Assembly: GCA_964390055.1 (NCBI GenBank)
Contig: CAYMGQ010000031.1
Coordinates: 1 to 10,320, forward strand
Length of the DNA stretch: 10,320 nt
Direction of reading: 5' to 3'
Source of the DNA: CAYMGQ01 sp964390055
GTDB taxonomy: Bacteria; Bacillota; Clostridia; Peptostreptococcales; Natronincolaceae
Numbering within the stretch: position 1 is the first letter of the stretch; every line of letters begins with the position of its first letter. A model generated the notes under the pieces. That model was not told the DNA's origin. It worked only from the letters and a program-made list of their open reading frames with translations, and made no database searches. The position numbers and the translations under genes were made by a program. Positions 6,378 to 10,320 of the stretch are shown piece by piece.

Positions 6378-7868
6378 ATGACAGGTTTAATGGAAGGAAT
6401 ACAGTTTGCATTTAACTTTCAAGCGATTTTATATACTGCATTGGGGACAATCCTAGGGATTATCTTCGGTGCTTTACCAGGTTTAACATCTACCATGGCC
6501 GTTGCCCTGCTGATACCTGTAACCTTTGGTGTGTCACCGGTTGCAGGAATGGGAATGCTTATGGGGGCTTTTTGTGGAGGAACCGCTGGAGGTTCCGTAG
6601 CAGCCACCCTATTAAAAATACCTGGCACTCCGTCATCTATATGCACAACCTTTGATGCATATCCCATGGCACAAAGGGGAGAGGCGGGCTTAGCACTAGG
6701 GACTTCGGTTTTGGTATCCTTTATGGGAGGGATTTTTAGTTTACTGGTCCTAATGTTAGTGGCCCCCCAACTGGCACGTTTTGCCCTAGGCTTTGGACCA
6801 ACTGAATATTTTGCCCTAGCCATTTTGGGACTAACAGTAATTGCCAGTATTTCTTCAAAATCCCTGGCCAAGGGAGTTATAGCTGGCCTGATAGGAGTTT
6901 TTGCCTCCTTTGTAGGCACAGACCCTGTAACTGGGGTTTCCAGATATACTTTTGGGGTTCCAAACTTAATTAGTGGAGTTAGCCTACTACCAGTTCTAAT
7001 TGGACTTTTCGCTGTTTCGCAGGCCTTTACAGATGCCGAAACTATAAGGGACAGTATGGAGATTCTTGTGGAAGGAAAGTTAAGAGGAAGCTTCCCCAAA
7101 ATGAAAGACCTATTGGAAAGATGGAAGATATTATTATCCTCATCAATAATAGGTACCATTATTGGAATCTTACCAGGAGCTGGAGGTAGTATAGCATCCT
7201 TTGTGGCCTATGACCAAGCAAAAAGACTGTCCAAAACTCCCGAAGAATTTGGACAGGGTTGTATAGATGGGGTTATGGCCGCTGAAACTAGCAATAATGC
7301 AGTAACAGGTGGAGCCTTAGTACCCATGTTGACCCTTGGTATCCCGGGGGATGCTACCACGGCAGTAATGCTGGGAGGCTTGTTAATCCATGGATTAAGA
7401 CCAGGACCCCTCTTGTTTAGGGATACGCCAGAAATAATCTATGGGATTTTCATTATGCTTTTAATGGCCAATGTTTTTATGCTGATCTTCCAATACTTTG
7501 GAATAAGAATTTTCGTAAATGTTCTAAAGGTTCCCAGATACCTTTTATCTCCTTTAATTTTGGTCCTATGTACCATAGGTGCTTATGGTGTGACGGGGAG
7601 TATATTTGATGTAAAGGTTATGTTGGCCTTTGGAGTAGTAGGATATATATTTGATAAGCTGGATTATGGTGTTGCCCCTGTTGTTTTAGGCCTAATCCTA
7701 GGAGGCATGGCCGAGACTAATTTAAGGAGGGCCTACGGTATGTATCAGGGAGATATGACTGTACTAGTTACTAGGCCAGTAACATTAATTATTCTACTTG
7801 CTAGTGCGGCCCTAATTCTAGTACCCATAATTAGCCGGCGATTAGAAGAAAATAAAGCTAAAGCATAG
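6378..7868 (+). CDS. tctA: TctA-family large membrane subunit of the tripartite tricarboxylate transporter
   Basis: The 496-residue protein is the conserved transport channel, very hydrophobic throughout with about a dozen membrane segments. The two family signatures are seen in both halves: GALPGLTSTMA (31-41) and ILPGAGGSIASF (264-275), reflecting the internal duplication. Further conserved stretches are AATLLKIPGTPSS (75-87), AAETSNNAVTGG (301-312), LTLGIPGDATTAV (318-330) and GLRPGPLLF (339-347). The length matches the usual ~500 residues and the protein appears intact. AGAGGTGA (6364-6371) lies six bases before the ATG. Transport is by secondary, ion-coupled uptake in the family. The gene is followed 36 bases later by the aldehyde dehydrogenase. 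Confidence 0.95.
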   Translation: MTGLMEGIQFAFNFQAILYTALGTILGIIFGALPGLTSTMAVALLIPVTFGVSPVAGMGMLMGAFCGGTAGGSVAATLLKIPGTPSSICTTFDAYPMAQRGEAGLALGTSVLVSFMGGIFSLLVLMLVAPQLARFALGFGPTEYFALAILGLTVIASISSKSLAKGVIAGLIGVFASFVGTDPVTGVSRYTFGVPNLISGVSLLPVLIGLFAVSQAFTDAETIRDSMEILVEGKLRGSFPKMKDLLERWKILLSSSIIGTIIGILPGAGGSIASFVAYDQAKRLSKTPEEFGQGCIDGVMAAETSNNAVTGGALVPMLTLGIPGDATTAVMLGGLLIHGLRPGPLLFRDTPEIIYGIFIMLLMANVFMLIFQYFGIRIFVNVLKVPRYLLSPLILVLCTIGAYGVTGSIFDVKVMLAFGVVGYIFDKLDYGVAPVVLGLILGGMAETNLRRAYGMYQGDMTVLVTRPVTLIILLASAALILVPIISRRLEENKAKA

Positions 7869-7904
7869 GAAAAATAGCCAGTTATTGTATAGGAGGAAAA
7901 AAAC

Positions 7905-9281
7905 ATGACACAAGAAGTATCCAAACTAATAAGCCGGGCCAGAAAAGCCCAGGCAATAGCAGAAGAATATAGCCAAGAACAAGTAGACAAACTAGTAACC
8001 GCCATAGCCTGGGATATAGTTAAACCAGGAGTAGCAGAAGAGATAGCAAAAATGGCAGTAGAAGAATCAGGAATGGGTAACTACGAAGGCAAGTATGGAA
8101 AACTAATGACAAAAATAAAAGGCCCCCTAAGAGATATGCAGGGAGAAAAATCCGTAGGGATAATAGAAAGAGACAGTAAAAAGGGCCTAATGAAAATAGC
8201 CAAACCCGTTGGAGTGATAGGCGCCATAATACCCTGCACCAACCCCGAAGCTACCCCAGTAGCCAAGGCAATGTTTGCAATAAAGGGAAGAAACGCCATT
8301 ATAATGTCACCCCACCCAAGAACAAAAAGGACAAACACCTATATAACAAACATCATACGAGCAACCCTTAAAAAATACGGAGCACCCGAGGACCTAGTAA
8401 TTTCCATAGAAGAACCGACCATGGAAGCTAGTAACCAACTAATGCAGGAGACAGACCTAGTACTAGCTACAGGGGGAGGAGGCCTAGTAAAAGCAGCCTA
8501 TTCCTCAGGGACCCCCGCCTATGGAGTAGGACAGGGCAACGCCGTAACCGTAATAGACGAGACAGCAGACCTAAAAGATACAGCAAACAAAATAATGAGA
8601 AGCAAAACCTTTGACTTTGCTACAAGTTGCTCAACAGAAAACTCCTGCATCATCCAAGAAGACATATACGACCAACTAGTAGACTATCTAAAGGCAGAAG
8701 GAGGCTACCTAGTAAGCCCAGAAGAAAAAGAAAAACTTCAAGCCACCATGTGGCAAGAAGGCAAGCTAAATCCAAAGATAGTAGCCCAATCCGCCCAAAG
8801 AATAGCAGACTTAGCAGGCATACAACTACCAGAGGGCAAAAGCTTCCTTATGGTAGAGGAGACAGGCATAGGTCCAGACTACCCCTTCTCAGGCGAGAAA
8901 CTATCAGTAGTCACAAGTCTATACAAATACAAAGAATTCCAAGAAGCAATAGACAAAGTAAATGCAATAACCAACTACCATGGTCAAGGCCACTCCTGTG
9001 GAATACACTCCTTTAACCAAGATAGAATAGAAGAATTAGCCCTAAAGACCAAGACAAGCCGAATAATGATAAGGCAAGCCCAATGTCTGGCCAATAGTGG
9101 AGCATGGACCAATGGAATGCCAATGACCCTGACCCTAGGTTGTGGAACATGGGGAGGAAACATCTCAACAGAAAACATAACATGGAAACAATTACTAAAC
9201 ATAACATGGGTATCCGAACCAATAGAAGATACCATGCCAACAGATGAAGAACTATTTGGAGATATTATGGACAATGACTAG
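7905..9281 (+). CDS. CoA-acylating aldehyde dehydrogenase (SauS/EutE/AdhE-N type)
   Basis: The 458-residue protein belongs to the acylating branch of the aldehyde dehydrogenase superfamily, which oxidises an aldehyde with NAD and CoA to an acyl-CoA. Marks of this branch are GAIIPCTNP (106-114), IIMSPHPR (132-139), GVGQGN (207-212), catalytic Cys242 in ATSCSTENS (239-247), and the C-terminal LGCGTWGGN (411-419) and TWKQLLNITWVS (426-437). The DEELFG tail (447-452) and ETADL (219-223) recall SauS, the sulfoacetaldehyde dehydrogenase, more than EutE; this comes from memory of the family and needs alignment. There is no long N-terminal extension for microcompartment targeting. AGGAGG (7891-7896) lies eight bases before the ATG. 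Codon use is unlike the neighbours: Asn is AAC 14 times and AAT 5, T-ending codons are scarce, and CTA/GTA/ATA are frequent. It probably accepts the aldehyde released by the aldolase downstream. Confidence 0.9.
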   Translation: MTQEVSKLISRARKAQAIAEEYSQEQVDKLVTAIAWDIVKPGVAEEIAKMAVEESGMGNYEGKYGKLMTKIKGPLRDMQGEKSVGIIERDSKKGLMKIAKPVGVIGAIIPCTNPEATPVAKAMFAIKGRNAIIMSPHPRTKRTNTYITNIIRATLKKYGAPEDLVISIEEPTMEASNQLMQETDLVLATGGGGLVKAAYSSGTPAYGVGQGNAVTVIDETADLKDTANKIMRSKTFDFATSCSTENSCIIQEDIYDQLVDYLKAEGGYLVSPEEKEKLQATMWQEGKLNPKIVAQSAQRIADLAGIQLPEGKSFLMVEETGIGPDYPFSGEKLSVVTSLYKYKEFQEAIDKVNAITNYHGQGHSCGIHSFNQDRIEELALKTKTSRIMIRQAQCLANSGAWTNGMPMTLTLGCGTWGGNISTENITWKQLLNITWVSEPIEDTMPTDEELFGDIMDND

Positions 9282-9382
9282 AGTTTTTCCCAGCTGTATA
9301 TTTACTTTTATTTAAAATACAAATTAGTATATTTTTAAGAAAAGAATATCCTATAAAAGTTGCAAAAAAGGAGGGTTTCTGA
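9282..9382 (+). other. Short A/T-rich gap between aldehyde dehydrogenase and aldolase
   Basis: These 101 bases hold no gene. A weak A/T-only stem (AAAATAC with GTATATTTT, about 9315-9338) is too unstable to call a terminator. No -24/-12 or clear sigma-A promoter was found. The 3' end carries AAGGAGGG, the aldolase ribosome binding site. Confidence 0.45.
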
Positions 9383-10153
9383 ATGGGAAAAAATATAGCA
9401 AAGAGAAAATTAGAAAAGGATAAGCCAGTCCTAGGGGCATTTTTGGGATTTTATTCACCCCATGTAGTTGAAATGTTTGGCTATGCGGGTTTTGATTTTG
9501 TAATTATTGACAGGGAACATGGTAATATATCAGCCCAGGAATGTGAAATTATGGTTAGGGCTGCTGAGGTATCAAATACCATGCCCTTTGTAAGGGTACC
9601 GGACAATGATAGAAGCAGTATTCTTAAAACCCTAGATATGGGGGGTATGGGAATACAGGTACCCATGATAAATAACAAAGAAGATGCTCAAAAAGCTGTA
9701 GATTTTGCTAAATATTCCTCCAAGGAAAATAGCAGAGGTTTAACCTTTTCCACAAGGGCAGCTAAATATGGCATATCTGTCAACAAGGATAAACATATAG
9801 AAGATTCCAATAGAGAATCCCTAGTAGTGGTTCAGATTGAAACAAGGAAGGCAATTGAAAACTTACAAGAGATTCTTACCGTTGAAGGTGTAGACGTTGT
9901 CTTTATAGGGCCCAGTGATTTATCGCAATCACTAGGTTATCCTGGACAAGTTGACCATCCAGAGGTGGACAAAACAATTAGAAAAACAATAGAAGAAATT
10001 GTAAAGGCTGGGAAAACCCCGGGAGTCTTTTTAGGAAATATAAAAGATGCAGAAAAGTGGATAGGTATGGGAGTTAAATATTTGGCCTGTGGAGGCCCAT
10101 CAATAATGAGTATGGGGATAAGGGAATATGTATCAGAATTTGAAAAAATATAG
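9383..10153 (+). CDS. HpcH/HpaI-family class II (metal-dependent) pyruvate aldolase
   Basis: The 256-residue cytoplasmic enzyme has the length and motifs of HpaI-type aldolases, TIM-barrel proteins that split 4-hydroxy-2-oxo acids into pyruvate and an aldehyde. Residues matching the known catalytic set are His46 in IDREHG (42-47), Arg71 in FVRVP (69-73), and the metal ligands Glu153 in QIET (151-154) and Asp179 in GPSDLS (176-181). All are present, so the enzyme should be active. The start has a strong AAGGAGGG eight bases upstream. Codon use returns to the pattern of the transporter genes (AAT 8, AAC 3). In the cluster it would act after the IlvD-type dehydratase, since the 2-keto-3-deoxy acids made by such enzymes are the class of substrate that HpaI-like aldolases cleave. 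The specific substrate is not determinable here; it may be a 2-keto-3-deoxypentonate or hexonate or a sulfonated analogue. Confidence 0.9.
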   Translation: MGKNIAKRKLEKDKPVLGAFLGFYSPHVVEMFGYAGFDFVIIDREHGNISAQECEIMVRAAEVSNTMPFVRVPDNDRSSILKTLDMGGMGIQVPMINNKEDAQKAVDFAKYSSKENSRGLTFSTRAAKYGISVNKDKHIEDSNRESLVVVQIETRKAIENLQEILTVEGVDVVFIGPSDLSQSLGYPGQVDHPEVDKTIRKTIEEIVKAGKTPGVFLGNIKDAEKWIGMGVKYLACGGPSIMSMGIREYVSEFEKI

Positions 10154-10184
10154 TAAAAAAGCCCCCTTTATATAGATTATATAC

Positions 10185-10216
10185 AAGGAGCCACCTATTA
10201 GATTGGGTGGCTTCTT
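10185..10216 (+). terminator. Probable terminator of the catabolic cluster
   Basis: AAGGAGCCACC (10185-10195) pairs with GGTGGCTTCTT (10206-10216), eleven pairs with one G-T, around a ten-base loop. The stem is strong but the following T-run is poor. It lies 32 bases after the aldolase stop and before a new promoter, so it most likely separates the cluster from the next transcript. Confidence 0.65.
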
Positions 10217-10246
10217 CAAATAATTAAATAAATTTTTAAAAAAACC

Positions 10247-10275
10247 TTGACACAAAAGAAAAGCCATGATATATT
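10247..10275 (+). promoter_or_regulatory. Strong sigma-A promoter, probably of a downstream rRNA operon
   Basis: TTGACA (10247-10252) is a perfect -35 box, followed after 17 nt by TATATT (10270-10275), itself preceded by TG at 10267-10268 (extended -10). An A/T-rich tract lies directly upstream, as in UP elements of rRNA promoters. Transcription would start around 10282. It is the strongest vegetative promoter in the window. Confidence 0.8.
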
Positions 10276-10281
10276 AAGTAA

Positions 10282-10320
10282 GTCGTCGCAAAAGACGGCG
10301 GTTAAAAAAAGTGGTCTTTG
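10282..10320 (+). other. Start of a probable rRNA operon leader
   Basis: Directly at the predicted transcription start is a six-pair hairpin, GTCGTC (10282-10287) with GACGGC (10294-10299). It is followed by an A-run and GTGGTCTTTG at the window end, resembling the boxA antitermination sequence GGTCTTTGAAAA common in Clostridia rRNA leaders. The rRNA gene itself would lie beyond the window, so this is inferred from the leader alone. Confidence 0.6.

Noticed and set aside
7905..9281. Bacterial microcompartment locus (EutE/PduP type dehydrogenase)
   Set aside because: No shell protein genes are present and the enzyme lacks an obvious N-terminal targeting extension.
728..10153. Mobile element or genomic island with integrase next to the tRNAs
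   Set aside because: No integrase, transposase or inverted repeat was found, and no copy of a tRNA 3' end was seen at the far side; the 12-bp direct repeat at 590/674 is too close together to bound an island.

Overview
The window looks like a chromosomal segment of a low-GC anaerobic member of the Bacillota (Clostridia in the broad sense, possibly Tissierellia-like). The reasons are the 16S rRNA 3' end with its anti-Shine-Dalgarno sequence, strong GGAGG-type ribosome binding sites, A/T-rich codon use (ATA, AGA/AGG, TTA/CTA), a PrpR-type sigma-54 activator, and enzymes typical of fermentation. The genus cannot be fixed from this sequence. All recognisable genes lie on the + strand.

Layout. 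Positions 1-44 are the last bases of a 16S rRNA gene. A spacer of about 270 nt follows, then a tight tRNA cluster, Ile(GAT)-Phe(GAA)-Met(CAT), closed by a strong intrinsic terminator at 613-640. No 23S or 5S rRNA follows. A good sigma-A promoter at 273-301 could transcribe the tRNAs separately. Next comes a PrpR-family sigma-54 activator gene (728-2608). The gap after it holds GTTGCA repeats ending in a perfect 14-bp palindrome, then a consensus -24/-12 promoter (2728-2743), then an untranslated leader of about 200 nt. This promoter should drive a six-gene catabolic cluster: IlvD/Edd-family dehydratase, tripartite tricarboxylate transporter tctC-tctB-tctA, CoA-acylating aldehyde dehydrogenase, and HpcH/HpaI-family aldolase. 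A hairpin at 10185-10216 probably ends it. The last ~75 bases carry a near-perfect sigma-A promoter, a small hairpin and a boxA-like end that look like the leader of another rRNA operon, so the cluster sits between two rRNA loci.

How the genes may work together (inference). The TctCBA system imports a polyhydroxylated carboxylic acid. The dehydratase converts it to a 2-keto-3-deoxy acid. The class II aldolase splits this into pyruvate and an aldehyde. The acylating dehydrogenase converts the aldehyde to an acyl-CoA plus NADH, which could yield ATP through a phosphotransacylase and kinase not encoded here. The regulator probably senses the acid or an intermediate through its PrpR_N or PAS domain. 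The combination amounts to a non-phosphorylative Entner-Doudoroff-like route with a CoA-linked final step. The actual substrate (pentonate, 6-deoxyhexonate, sulfonated sugar acid, or other) cannot be decided from sequence alone.
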